Assembly (NCBI GenBank): GCA_012270995.1
Contig: JAAXHG010000015.1
Location: forward strand, 60,945 to 124,944
Direction of reading: 5' to 3'
DNA: 64,000 bases
Source: Vicinamibacteraceae bacterium
GTDB taxonomy: Bacteria > Acidobacteriota > Thermoanaerobaculia > Multivoradales > Multivoraceae
The notes under the pieces were generated by a model. It was not told the origin of the DNA and searched no databases. It saw nothing but the letters and a program-made list of their open reading frames with translations. This document shows positions 33,892-42,554 of this stretch, piece after piece (the stretch's first letter is position 1; the number at the start of each line of letters is the position of its first letter). Made by a program: the position numbers and the translations under genes.

Positions 33892-36363
33892 ATGGGCGCG
33901 GATGAGGAACAGGGCTCCGTACCGGAGGAGAGGCGGATCTCAGCTCCGCGCGGCAAGGGTCAATTGCGGCTCTTCCGCGCGCCCCGTCCGCTCGACGAGT
34001 GGGTCGGCGGCTTCATCCCTTTTCCCTGGAAGACCGCCGGCGACCCGGACCCGCCCAGGATAGCGGTATGGCTCGAACTGCCTGAGGGCATCGTTGTCGG
34101 GGTCGGCGCCGAATCGACCGGAAGCGACGCCCTCGTCGACGCGCTGAGCACGGCGCTGACCGAGCCTCTGACGGGTCCGCCGAGACGGCCGGAAGCGCTT
34201 CGGGTAGCCGACGACCGGGCGGCCGACGCGGTTCGGTTCGCGGTCGCCGGCGAGATCCCGGTCAGAACCGGGGCCACCCCCGAGATCGAGGACCTTCAGG
34301 AACGACTGTTCGAGGATCTCGAGGAACTTGGCGACTACGCCCCCAGCCACTTCGATGACGAGGTGTCCGCGGAAGCGTTCGAGAGGCTCTTCAGAACGAC
34401 GAGCGCACTGTTCGCGGCCGAACCGTGGTCGATCGTGGACGATGTCGAAGTGCTCCAGGTGGACATCCCGTCGCTCGACGTCAAGGGTGCTTGCGTTTCC
34501 ATCTGCGGCGCCGACGACGGTATCGGCGGTCTCATGGTCTTTCCCTCGTACGACGAGTTCAACCGCCATTGGGAGGCTGCGCTGGACTTCGACGAACGGC
34601 TGCCCAACACCGAGATGTTCGTGGAGATGAGCCTGCTCGCCTTCCACCCCGAAGCCGAAGTGCCGCCCTCCCTGCTGGCGGAGGTACGCGAGCACGGCTG
34701 GCCCATGGCGGAAGACGCATACCCTCTCGTCTCCTGCCTCGACGAGGATGGGCTTCCGCGGGAGACGACCCAGCGGGACGTCGCCGTTATCTCCGCGACG
34801 GCGTACGCCCTCGCGGAGGTCTTCAATCGGCACTGGGATCTCTTCGAGTCGCCAGGACTCCCCCGGTTCACCAGGCGCTTCCGCGACGAGGCGGGCCACC
34901 TCGTCAAGATCACTGTTCCTCACCCCATGCTCAGGGTCGAACTGGAGGACGAACCGCGCGACGACTTCGACCCGCCGGCGCCGGCGCCCTTCCGGCCGCG
35001 CGCCGCCCGCAACGCGCCATGCCCCTGCGGCAGCGGCCGCAAGTACAAGAAGTGTCACCTCCGAACCGACGAAGAGGAGCACTCCGAGGTCGCCCGCGTC
35101 ACCGCGATGCACGTCCTGGACGGCCGGCTGATCGACCGCCTCATCAGGTTCGCGCTTTCCCGGTTCGAGAACGAATGGCGACGCTACCAGAGGGACTTCC
35201 TCCGCCAGACCGCGCCCAGCGAAACGCAGTTCGCCTGGCCCTGGTCCGTCTACGGCTTCGAAGTGCGAGCCAGTACGGTGGCCGAGATCTACCGTGCAGC
35301 CCACCCGTACCGCTGCTCCGAGGCGGAGCATCGCTGGATGGATTCCCAGCGGTCGGCCTGGATGTCGGTGTGGGAGATCGAGGCTGTCGAACCCGGAAAG
35401 ACCATCGCCCTGATCGACCTGCTCTCGGGTGAGCGCCGCACGGTCCGGGAGATACGCGGCTCGCGGCACGTCGTCAAACGTCAGGCTCTGCTGGCCCGCG
35501 TCGTGGACCACGAGGGTGTCTCTCTGATGTGCGGACCTCACCCCGTGGCCCTTTCGCCCCGCGCAGCCGACGAGGTCGTGGAGCGAACGCGGCGCCGCCT
35601 CCGCCGAAAGAGCCCGGCGCCCGTGGAACGCCTCCGGGATCCGAAGATCGGACGCTACCTCATCCGCCGCTGGGAGGAGATCGTCGACGAGGCAGCCTCG
35701 GCGGCCGACGGCGGTCGAGGCGGCGGTCCGATGGACCGGTGGCCGGAGGGCCTTCGCAACATGGACGACGACTCCCTGCTGTTCACCGTGGACCACTTCG
35801 ACGTCGAGGCCGGGGAGGCGGCCGAGGTGCGGCGCCGAGTCGGCGCCCTCGAGGGAGCTCGCACCGATCGATCCGAAGACACTCCGTCGTGGGCGATCCT
35901 GCGACCGGACGACCCTGCCCGGCCCTCGGGCAGAGCCACGCTGATCGGCCGCATCGAAGTCGACGACGGCGCCGTGCGGGCCGAAACGAACTCCGTGAAC
36001 CGCGCCGACGCCCTGCGAGAGCGAATCGAGGCCGCCTGCGGGCCGCGGGTCCGGCATCGCATCCGCGAGCACAGCGACCCGCTCGCGCTGGCGCGGGAAA
36101 GGAACGTCCGTCCATCGGAGAATCCCTCGCCTGAAGAGGCCAGGCTGGTCGCCAGCTTGAAGGCGGACCACTACGCCGACTGGGCGGACCATCCGCTGCC
36201 GGCGCTGGGCGGCCGGACGCCGCGAAGGTGCATGGAGACCGCGGCCGGGCGGGCCGATGTCGACCGACTGCTCAAGGACATGGAGTATCGGGAAGAACTC
36301 ACTCCCGGACCGTCCTTCGACTTCTCCGGCCTGCGGCGCGATCTCGGACTCGAAGCCGATTGA
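33892..36363 (+). CDS. large SEC-C motif protein of unknown function
   Basis: An 823-residue cytoplasmic protein started at ATG 33892. A SEC-C zinc-binding motif (APCPCGSGRKYKKCH) lies in the middle, near residue 380, not at the terminus as in SecA. The N-terminal part includes PRIAVWLELPEGIVVGVGAEST; the C-terminal part reads HPLPALGGRTPRRCMETAAGR followed by a VDRLLKDMEY helix, a tail I have seen in other SEC-C proteins. No catalytic motif is evident. Proteins of this type may bind ribosomes or nucleic acid through the zinc motif; that is inference. The stop overlaps the HupE-like gene as TTGA. Confidence 0.7.
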   Translation: MGADEEQGSVPEERRISAPRGKGQLRLFRAPRPLDEWVGGFIPFPWKTAGDPDPPRIAVWLELPEGIVVGVGAESTGSDALVDALSTALTEPLTGPPRRPEALRVADDRAADAVRFAVAGEIPVRTGATPEIEDLQERLFEDLEELGDYAPSHFDDEVSAEAFERLFRTTSALFAAEPWSIVDDVEVLQVDIPSLDVKGACVSICGADDGIGGLMVFPSYDEFNRHWEAALDFDERLPNTEMFVEMSLLAFHPEAEVPPSLLAEVREHGWPMAEDAYPLVSCLDEDGLPRETTQRDVAVISATAYALAEVFNRHWDLFESPGLPRFTRRFRDEAGHLVKITVPHPMLRVELEDEPRDDFDPPAPAPFRPRAARNAPCPCGSGRKYKKCHLRTDEEEHSEVARVTAMHVLDGRLIDRLIRFALSRFENEWRRYQRDFLRQTAPSETQFAWPWSVYGFEVRASTVAEIYRAAHPYRCSEAEHRWMDSQRSAWMSVWEIEAVEPGKTIALIDLLSGERRTVREIRGSRHVVKRQALLARVVDHEGVSLMCGPHPVALSPRAADEVVERTRRRLRRKSPAPVERLRDPKIGRYLIRRWEEIVDEAASAADGGRGGGPMDRWPEGLRNMDDDSLLFTVDHFDVEAGEAAEVRRRVGALEGARTDRSEDTPSWAILRPDDPARPSGRATLIGRIEVDDGAVRAETNSVNRADALRERIEAACGPRVRHRIREHSDPLALARERNVRPSENPSPEEARLVASLKADHYADWADHPLPALGGRTPRRCMETAAGRADVDRLLKDMEYREELTPGPSFDFSGLRRDLGLEAD

Positions 36364-37739
36364 ACCGCGTTCGTGGCGGCTTCGGCGGTGCGCGGCTCGT
36401 CCTGCCGTTGCTCCTCCTCGTACCGCTCGGAGCGAGAGCCCACGAGGTGCCCGGCAGCGTCACGATCCAGGTGCTGGTCAAGCAGCAGGACGACCGGCTC
36501 CACGTGCTCGTGCGCACCCCCCTCGAAGCGATGCAGGAGATGCAGTTCCCGGTCGACTACCGGGGCATCCTGGACCTCGAGGCGTTACGCGCCAGCGACG
36601 TGCTCGTGGAAGCCGCCAACCGCTGGATCACGCCCAATCTGGACCTGTACGCCGGTCGAGAGGAACTGCCGACGACGACCGTCCGGGCGGTGCGCCTGTC
36701 GATCCCGTCCGACCGTTCCTTCACCGACTTCGACCGCGCGCTGGCACACATCGGGGCCGAACCCCTGCCGCCGACGACGCAGCTCGTCTGGCGACAGGCG
36801 CTTCTTGACGTTCACCTCGAGACGCCGCTCGGTGCTCACGACGCCAACGTACGGCCCCGACTCTCGATCGACCCTCGTTTCGGCCGCCTGGGCCTGCAGG
36901 TGCTCACGGTCATTCGCCATGAGTCGCCCGACGGCGATGCGCGTGCGCTTCATTTCGCCACCGAACCCGGCCGGGTCCGGCTCGACCCGAACCGGGCGCA
37001 GGCTTCGATCCACTTCATTGCGATGGGCTTCGAACACATCCTGAGCGGCCTCGACCACCTGCTCTTCCTCGTCTGCCTGGTGGCGCCGTTTCGTCGCCTG
37101 CGCCAACTCGTGCTCGTCGTGACTTCGTTCACGGTGGCCCACTCGATCACCCTGATCGCGTCCGCCGCGGGCCTGGCGCCACGCGCGCCGTGGTTCCCCA
37201 CCCTGGTCGAGGTCCTGATCGCGTTCTCGATCGTCTACATGGCCTTCGAGAACATCCTCGGAGTCGGCCAGGACCGCCGCTGGACCGCCGCCTTCGGCTT
37301 CGGCCTCGTCCACGGCTTCGGCTTCTCCTTCGCCCTCAGCGAGTCGCTCCAGTTCGCGGGCTCGCATCTCGTCACGTCGCTTCTCGCCTTCAACGTCGGC
37401 GTCGAGCTCGGCCAACTCCTCGTCCTGCTGCTGCTGATTCCCCTGCTGGACTTCGTCTTCCGCCGCCTCCCCAACGAACGGCTCGGAACAATCCTCATCT
37501 CCGCCCTCATCGTCCACACCGCCTGGCACTGGACCGGCGACCGGGGCTCGGACCTCCTGCAGTACCGTCCCCTGGCACCACTGCTCGATGCCCTGCCTCA
37601 GGGCCTTCCGCCATGGATTCTGGTGGTTGCGGCGGCCGCGGTTCCCACCGGCCAGTGGTTGCGTCGACGGCGCCCTCGCTCAGATGGGAAGCCGGCCGAT
37701 GGCCGGCAGCCGCCGCAACCGAACGGTGCGTCCAGCTGA
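36360..37739 (+). CDS. HupE/UreJ family membrane protein
   Basis: A 459-residue membrane protein. TTG 36360 overlaps the previous stop (TTGA) and is followed by a signal peptide LVLPLLLLVPLGARA; the track start at 36228 is read-through. The first 210 residues after it are an exported soluble domain (HEVPGSVTIQVLVKQQDD). The C-terminal half has six to seven helices with FIAMGFEHILSGLDHLLFL, TSFTVAHSITLIAS and GFGLVHGFGFSFALSE, whose histidines match the HupE/UreJ metal-permease signature. It may transport nickel or another metal. Confidence 0.82.
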   Translation: MNRVRGGFGGARLVLPLLLLVPLGARAHEVPGSVTIQVLVKQQDDRLHVLVRTPLEAMQEMQFPVDYRGILDLEALRASDVLVEAANRWITPNLDLYAGREELPTTTVRAVRLSIPSDRSFTDFDRALAHIGAEPLPPTTQLVWRQALLDVHLETPLGAHDANVRPRLSIDPRFGRLGLQVLTVIRHESPDGDARALHFATEPGRVRLDPNRAQASIHFIAMGFEHILSGLDHLLFLVCLVAPFRRLRQLVLVVTSFTVAHSITLIASAAGLAPRAPWFPTLVEVLIAFSIVYMAFENILGVGQDRRWTAAFGFGLVHGFGFSFALSESLQFAGSHLVTSLLAFNVGVELGQLLVLLLLIPLLDFVFRRLPNERLGTILISALIVHTAWHWTGDRGSDLLQYRPLAPLLDALPQGLPPWILVVAAAAVPTGQWLRRRRPRSDGKPADGRQPPQPNGASS

Positions 37740-37759
37740 CGACGTCCAGCCCGTTGAGG

Positions 37760-37912
37760 GGCCGGGGGATGGGTCACGGCGGGCTCTGAACGAGCGACGC
37801 ACGACGCCATGACGGGAACCGACGCCGATCCGGAGCGAGTGAAGCGAAGCGAGCGCCAGCTTCCCATCTTCCAAGAGAGCGCGAGCGGCCGTCCGTGACC
37901 CCTCCCCCGGCC
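37760..37912. repeat. 153-nt element bounded by 20-nt inverted repeats
   Basis: GGCCGGGGGATGGGTCACGG (37760-37779) and CCGTGACCCCTCCCCCGGCC (37893-37912) are inverted copies with one mismatch. A second inverted pair, AGATGGGAAGC (37682-37692) and GCTTCCCATCT (37859-37869), interleaves with it. The element fills the spacer between two convergent genes and contains no convincing ORF. It may be a non-autonomous mobile element or a structured bidirectional terminator; no target-site duplication is evident. Confidence 0.6.
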
Positions 37913-37949
37913 ACTCCGCAGACGGGTGCACGCCGCCGACGCTGCGCCG

Positions 37950-39188
37950 CTACCGCACCGCGTCGGCGAGGGCCGCGACCAAGGCCGCGCGGTGGCGGCT
38001 GTACTCCGGGTTGGTCGCGTAGGGCCAGGCGCTGTGGGTGACGATGACGATGTCGGCTGACGGGTCCATCCACAGGTACTGGCCGAAGATGCCGATGCCG
38101 GCGAAGACGCCGTCGTCGGCCAGCCACCAGAGGTAGCCGTAGCCGTCGTAGCCGTCGCTGGGAGTCGTGGACTCCTCCATCCAGCCTTCCGGCAGCACGC
38201 GCGTGCCGTCGCGCAGGACGCCGCCGTTCATCGCGAAGATCCCGATCCGGGCGTAGTCGCGGAGCGTCGCGTTGATGCAGCAGCCGCCCAGTTCGCCGCC
38301 GCCGGGCTCGTGGAGCAGCCAGTTCGCGTCGGCCTCCATGCCGAACGGGCCCCAGATCTTGTGCTCAAGGTAGGTCGAGAGGTTGTTGCCGACCGCCGCC
38401 CGCAGCACGGCGCCGGCCATGTTCGTCTCGCCGGTGTTGTAGTTGAAGACCTCGCCCGGAGGATGGAGCTCCTCGAGCCCCGCCATGTACTTCGTCTGCT
38501 CGACGATCGGCCCCGGCAACGTCGCCACGTCGGACTCGGGGTCGGCGTAGTCCTCGTTCCAGTCGACGCCTGAGGCCATATGCAGCACGTCCTTGATCGA
38601 CACTTCGTCGTAGCCGCCGCCCGAAAGCAACGGCAGGTACTTCGTGACCGGATCGTCAACGCTGCCGATGTAACCGTCGGCGATGGCGGCGCCGTAGAGC
38701 ATCGAGACGACGGACTTGGCGATCGAGAACGAGATCCAGCGGCTGTTCTCGTCGTTGCCGAGGCCGTAGCGCTCGAACAAGACCTGGTCATCCTTGACGA
38801 CCAAGAGGCCGGCGATCCTGCGATCGCGAATGTAGTCCTCGACCGTGAACGTCTCGCCCTCGACCTCGTAGGTCACCGCCGACAGGTCCCGCGGCGCCGA
38901 CGCCAGGGGGTACGGATCGTCGGAGGCCTCGAACCAGCGGGCGGCACCGACGAGGTCCGCGTTCCGGTAGCCCGCGGTCTGCTGCTCCGGCGTCCAGAAC
39001 AGCACCTGATCCCGCGGGCCCAGATTCTCCAGATCGGGATTCACCGGCTCGGCCGAGCCGGCAGACTCGGTGTCCGCGACAGGTGTCGCGCAGGCGCCGA
39101 ACGCCAGCATCATCGCGACTCCGGCGACCAACCACGAGTTGCTCCACCTTCGCGCACTCACGATCAGCTCTCTCCGCCTTCCAGACAT
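37950..39188 (-). CDS. serine hydrolase, beta-lactamase class C-like lipoprotein
   Basis: A 412-residue exported protein of the class C beta-lactamase/esterase fold. The N-terminus (WLVAGVAMMLAFGACAT) is a lipoprotein signal with lipobox FGAC. The nucleophile is in SFSIAKSVVSMLYG (SxxK), and a YNTGETNMAG segment supplies the tyrosine motif. A third motif equivalent to KTG is probably VIVTHSAWP. Such proteins act as esterases or amidases; a true beta-lactamase role is unlikely to be read from this sequence. A strong AGGAGGA ribosome-binding site precedes ATG. Confidence 0.85.
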   Translation of the reverse strand: MSGRRRELIVSARRWSNSWLVAGVAMMLAFGACATPVADTESAGSAEPVNPDLENLGPRDQVLFWTPEQQTAGYRNADLVGAARWFEASDDPYPLASAPRDLSAVTYEVEGETFTVEDYIRDRRIAGLLVVKDDQVLFERYGLGNDENSRWISFSIAKSVVSMLYGAAIADGYIGSVDDPVTKYLPLLSGGGYDEVSIKDVLHMASGVDWNEDYADPESDVATLPGPIVEQTKYMAGLEELHPPGEVFNYNTGETNMAGAVLRAAVGNNLSTYLEHKIWGPFGMEADANWLLHEPGGGELGGCCINATLRDYARIGIFAMNGGVLRDGTRVLPEGWMEESTTPSDGYDGYGYLWWLADDGVFAGIGIFGQYLWMDPSADIVIVTHSAWPYATNPEYSRHRAALVAALADAVR

Positions 39189-39277
39189 CTCATCGTCCTC
39201 CTTTGGTCGGAACGCCTGATCGTACCCCCCTACTGGCGCTCGACAGGCCGGCCCCGGTAGGCTGACTTCCGGTTGCC

Positions 39278-40354
39278 ATGAACGACGAACGATCCCCCGT
39301 CGAACCAGTTCCCGCCGCTCTCGCCTCGGTTCACTCCGCCGGCGGCGACGATGGCGTCCGTGAACTGTTCGAGGCCCGCGGCTGGACGGACGGGCTTCCC
39401 ATCACGCCGCCGACGCCGGAACGGGTGGCCGCGGCGCTCGACGCGGCGGTCATGGAGCCAGGCCAGGTGCTCGGCGTCGAGACGGTCCGCGGCCGGGCGA
39501 TCACGGCCCAGAAGGCGGCGATCAACGCGGTGATGGCCGGCTGCCGCCCCCGCGACTTCGCGGTCGTCGCCGCCGCCGTGGAAGCGATGTGCGACCCGGC
39601 CTTCCTGCTTCACGGCGCCACTTCGAGCACCGGCGGCTGCGCGGTTTTGACCATCGTGAACGGTCCGATCCGCCGGGAACTGGGCATGACCGGAACCTTC
39701 AACGCCCTGGGCGGCGCCGACCGGGCCTCGCTGGTGATCGGCCGGGCCCTGCGGCTCATCCTCCGCAACCTGCTCGGCGTGCGGCCCGGAGAACTCGACC
39801 GCTCCACCCTGGGGCATCCCGGCAAGCTCAGCTACTGCCTGGCCGAGGACGAAGAAGACTCACCCTGGCCGTCGCTGGGGGCCGACCGCGGCGCACCCGG
39901 CGGCGCCTCGACGGTGACCGTCTTCGCGGCCGGCTCGCCCCGGCAGATCATGAACGAGTGGACGACGGAACCGGAGGCGATCCTGGACACGATCGCGGCC
40001 GAGATGCGGGCGAACATGCTCCACTACTCGATCTGGGCCGGCAACCATTGCCTGGTCCTGCCCGCGCAGTTGCGGGAGCGCTTCGCCGCCGCGAAGTGGA
40101 CGAAGGCGGACATCCGCGACTACCTGCACCGCCAAGCACGGGTGCGGCGAGGGGACTGGGAACGGGTCGGCAAGGCCTCCGTGGTCAGCGATGCGAACCG
40201 GCACCAGGAGTACGCGGCGCTTCAGGCCCCCGACGACCTGTTGATCGTCGCCGCCGGGGGTCCGGCCGGCGGTTTCGCGGCGGTGATTCCGCCCTGGTTC
40301 GGCAACAAGTCGCGGGCGGTGACGGCGGGCGTCGACTTCTGCCTGGAGTGTTGA
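39278..40354 (+). CDS. conserved protein of unknown function, 358 residues
   Basis: I recognise a recurring but unnamed family. Conserved stretches are FEARGWTDGLPITPPTPERV, INAVMAGCRPRDFAVVAAAVEAM, GGCAVLTIVNGPIRRELGM and LGHPGKLSYCLAEDEEDSPWP. Several cysteines (MAGC, GGCA, SYC, and a terminal CLEC) suggest redox or metal chemistry. Relatives often sit near UGSC-type (seleno)proteins, which is recollection rather than a search result. There is no signal peptide. The gene ends 6 nt before the convergent interrupted gene. Confidence 0.6.
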   Translation: MNDERSPVEPVPAALASVHSAGGDDGVRELFEARGWTDGLPITPPTPERVAAALDAAVMEPGQVLGVETVRGRAITAQKAAINAVMAGCRPRDFAVVAAAVEAMCDPAFLLHGATSSTGGCAVLTIVNGPIRRELGMTGTFNALGGADRASLVIGRALRLILRNLLGVRPGELDRSTLGHPGKLSYCLAEDEEDSPWPSLGADRGAPGGASTVTVFAAGSPRQIMNEWTTEPEAILDTIAAEMRANMLHYSIWAGNHCLVLPAQLRERFAAAKWTKADIRDYLHRQARVRRGDWERVGKASVVSDANRHQEYAALQAPDDLLIVAAGGPAGGFAAVIPPWFGNKSRAVTAGVDFCLEC

Positions 40355-40360
40355 CGGCGA

Positions 40361-40909
40361 TCAGCTACAGGCGGCGCTGAACAGCTCGTCGAGCGCTTCC
40401 GCCGACACGGCACCCCGGACGCGTGCGCAGACCGCACCGTTCTCCAGCCGGGCAACGAAGACCGCGTCCTTCTGGTTCTCGCCTTCGCCGGTCGAACCGA
40501 CCAGGGTCCGCCACGCATCCGAGCTGTTCTCGACGATCAGGAACGACCCGTGCCGGTCCTCCGGCACCTCCCCGCGAACGCCCCGCACGACCAAACGACG
40601 GATCATCTGGGGCGCCCCGTCGAGGACGATCACCGTGTAGGCGGACCACTCCGCCGCGCGGGAATCGTCTTCCAGAGCGGCTCGCCATGCCCGGGCGCCC
40701 CCGTTTGCCGCCCGACCAAAACTGGCGACGAGCAGCGATCACAGGCCCAGGTCGGCCGGCACCACGATCTCCTGTCCCGCGAGCGTGACCGCCCGTGCCG
40801 GATCGCTCGCCGTGTCGGGGCTGTCATCGCCCAAGGCCCCGCTCCCGCCCACGGCCGCCAGGGCCAGGACCCCGGGCAGCACCGCCGCGACGAGCCGGCG
40901 GCGGCGCAT
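40361..40909 (-). pseudogene. secreted thioredoxin-fold-like protein interrupted by one in-frame TGA
   Basis: Two ORFs in the same frame read as one protein: a signal peptide and N-terminus (RRLVAAVLPGVLALAAVGGSG ending VTLAGQEIVVPADLGL), then TGA at 40741-40739, then SLLVASFGRAANGGARAWRA and on to ALDELFSAACS. The downstream part has no good start before a mid-domain Met, and the join falls at the beginning of a beta strand. ATG 40909 overlaps the methyltransferase stop as TGATG. A C-to-T change of CGA would create this TGA. It is either a recent pseudogene, an assembly error, or a read-through gene. The fold guess is weak. Confidence 0.65.
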
Positions 40910-41856
40910 CACCGCTCGCTCCTGAAGCGCATCACGCGGTACTGCTTGACGCTGGCGAAGCGGTCCGGATCGATCAGCCGGTCGAGCCGGTCCAGACGCG
41001 CGGTGAGCGGCCGCGCCAGTCGCCAACCGAAGCCGGCAAGCCGCGGCGACCGGCGCATCGTGGTCTCCCGCAACAGCTCCACCGCTCCACGCCCGAAGCG
41101 GTCCAGGATCGCCTGACCCAACCGCAGGGTGGGCAGCACGGCCGGGGTCACATCCTCGTCGACTTCGAGGACGAGACCGGCCTTCGCCGCCCCCGCCAGG
41201 AAGTCACCCAGCGGGTGACCGCTCCTCGATTGCTCCCCGCCGTTCGGACGAACGACGAAGTAGTCGCACAACAGCACGGTTCCACCGGGCACCAGAGAGC
41301 GCTCGACCGCCTCGAACAGCTCTTCGAGCCAGACGTACTGAGCCGACTCGCACAGGAACAGGAGGTCGTAGCGTCGGTCCGGCTCGAACTCCTGGAAGCG
41401 GCCGAGATGGAAACGTCGATCCGGAAGCCGCGCGGCGAACAGCTCGCCGTGGTAAGGGTCAGGCGACAGACCTTCGACGTCGTAGCCGAGCGCGGCCAGG
41501 CGTTCGGTGATCGCACCGGTGCCGCAGCCGACGTCGAGTACGGACGACACGCCAGGGGGCAGCAGTTCGAACAGCCGCTCGACCAGGCGCTCCTGGGCAC
41601 GACGCAGACCTGCCAGATCCAGCGGGTCTTCAGCGCTCCATACGCCGAAGTTCAGGTACTCCAGTCCCACGATCCGGTGCAGGCACTTGAGCGAGAAGCT
41701 CGTCTTGACCTGGCGCGGGCTGTTCGGATCGGCGGGCCGGCGGAACAACTGCCGGCCCTGGGGCGCGGACGGCCAGCGCTGAGCCGGCGGCGGAACTGAA
41801 GCGGCGTCGGCGCCCGCGTCCAGACGCCGCGACGGTGGGACGATCTTCAGGCTCAC
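40909..41856 (-). CDS. class I SAM-dependent methyltransferase
   Basis: A 315-residue methyltransferase. The SAM-binding motif is VLDVGCGTGAITERLAALG near residue 105, followed by acidic GLSPDPYHGE and the motif YDLLFLCESAQYVWLEELFE. The later part RSLVPGGTVLLCDYFV matches motifs of methyltransferases acting on small molecules or lipids. The C-terminal 100 residues are helical. It is co-transcribed with the interrupted gene downstream, so the acceptor may be an exported product. The substrate is unknown. Confidence 0.88.
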   Translation of the reverse strand: MSLKIVPPSRRLDAGADAASVPPPAQRWPSAPQGRQLFRRPADPNSPRQVKTSFSLKCLHRIVGLEYLNFGVWSAEDPLDLAGLRRAQERLVERLFELLPPGVSSVLDVGCGTGAITERLAALGYDVEGLSPDPYHGELFAARLPDRRFHLGRFQEFEPDRRYDLLFLCESAQYVWLEELFEAVERSLVPGGTVLLCDYFVVRPNGGEQSRSGHPLGDFLAGAAKAGLVLEVDEDVTPAVLPTLRLGQAILDRFGRGAVELLRETTMRRSPRLAGFGWRLARPLTARLDRLDRLIDPDRFASVKQYRVMRFRSER

Positions 41857-41959
41857 CGGTTGGGCAGTCTACAGGCCGCGATAGGGTGATTGCCTCAACG
41901 CCGGAACTTCCCTGCTTGGCCGGAGCGGCTACGCCGGATCCGTGCAACAAGGAGCAACC

Positions 41960-42262
41960 ATGAAGACGTCGCCCCTGCTCGTCACCTTGACCGTGGTGAT
42001 CGCTGCCGGCCTCCCCGCCGCGGCAGCGGAGCACCCGCTCGATCCCCTGAGCGGCAGCGAGATCTGGCGGACCCTGGTGCTGCTCCGGGACGCGGGCCAC
42101 CTCGACAGGGACACGAAGTTCTCCCAGTTAACCCTCCAGGAGCCGGCCAAGCAGGACGTGCTGGCTTGGAAGGCCGGCGATCCGATGCCGCGCAGGCCTA
42201 ACCTGGATTCGCGACAGTTCTGTCGCATCACTACTCTCAGCCGAACAGGAATGTTCGGCTGA
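41960..42262 (+). pseudogene. truncated copper amine oxidase (N-terminal fragment)
   Basis: After a strong AAGGAGCAACC ribosome-binding site, the ORF encodes a signal peptide (PLLVTLTVVIAAGLPAAAA) and then HPLDPLSGSEIWRTLVLLRD, FSQLTLQEPAKQDVLAWKAGDP, matching the N2 domain of copper amine oxidases. Identity stops near position 42195; about 20 unrelated residues follow before the stop. The normal protein is over 600 residues, so the catalytic part is missing. Two perfect hairpins begin just after the break. Confidence 0.7.
42211..42226. repeat. hairpin 1 at the amine-oxidase break
   Basis: GCGACAG-TT-CTGTCGC is a perfect 7-bp inverted repeat directly after the homologous part of the truncated amine oxidase. 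Confidence 0.6.
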
Positions 42263-42265
42263 GAG
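42234..42265. repeat. hairpin 2: perfect 14-bp stem with GGAA tetraloop
   Basis: CTCTCAGCCGAACA and TGTTCGGCTGAGAG pair perfectly around GGAA, a GNRA-type loop. No T run follows on either strand within a few bases, so a simple Rho-independent terminator is doubtful. It may be a REP-like element or the subterminal palindrome of an IS200/IS605-type insertion relic. Confidence 0.65.
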
Positions 42266-42554
42266 GGAACGTGCGGCCGTCCAGGCCCGTCTCCCAAACC
42301 AGCGCCAGGTCCCGTGCCCGCCGAGCCAATCCTTCGTTAAGTCGCACAACCGCACCGATTTCCGCCCCGCACCGCGACCTCGCATCCGCTCCGGCTCCTC
42401 CAGGCCCGCGGCCCCCGCACGATTGGCACGATTCTCGATACGGCGAAGGGGCACGCCAGGGCGTCAGTTCAGGGACCTGACCTCACCCGTGCCGCCGGGA
42501 GGAAGCACGCGCGAGACGACCAGCCGGGCGGATCAACGACTTGGAGGGACTCGT
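42266..42554. other. intergenic region upstream of amtB
   Basis: About 290 nt without a convincing ORF. It contains TTGGCACGATTCTCGATA (42423-42440), which resembles a sigma-54 promoter at -24 (TTGGCAC) but has GA instead of GC at -12. Nitrogen-control genes often use sigma-54, so the site is worth noting, but the match is incomplete. The GGAGG ribosome-binding site of amtB is at its end. Confidence 0.4.

Noticed and set aside
33940-36192. 750-residue minus-strand ORF
   Set aside because: Antisense to the SEC-C gene; low-complexity composition.
40352-40354. TGA of the CLEC-ending family as a selenocysteine codon
   Set aside because: The reading frame beyond runs antisense to the interrupted gene, and no SECIS-like hairpin is evident; the family normally ends near here.
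42423-42440. Sigma-54 promoter for amtB
   Set aside because: The -24 part fits but the -12 GC is replaced by GA; kept only as a note in the intergenic entry.
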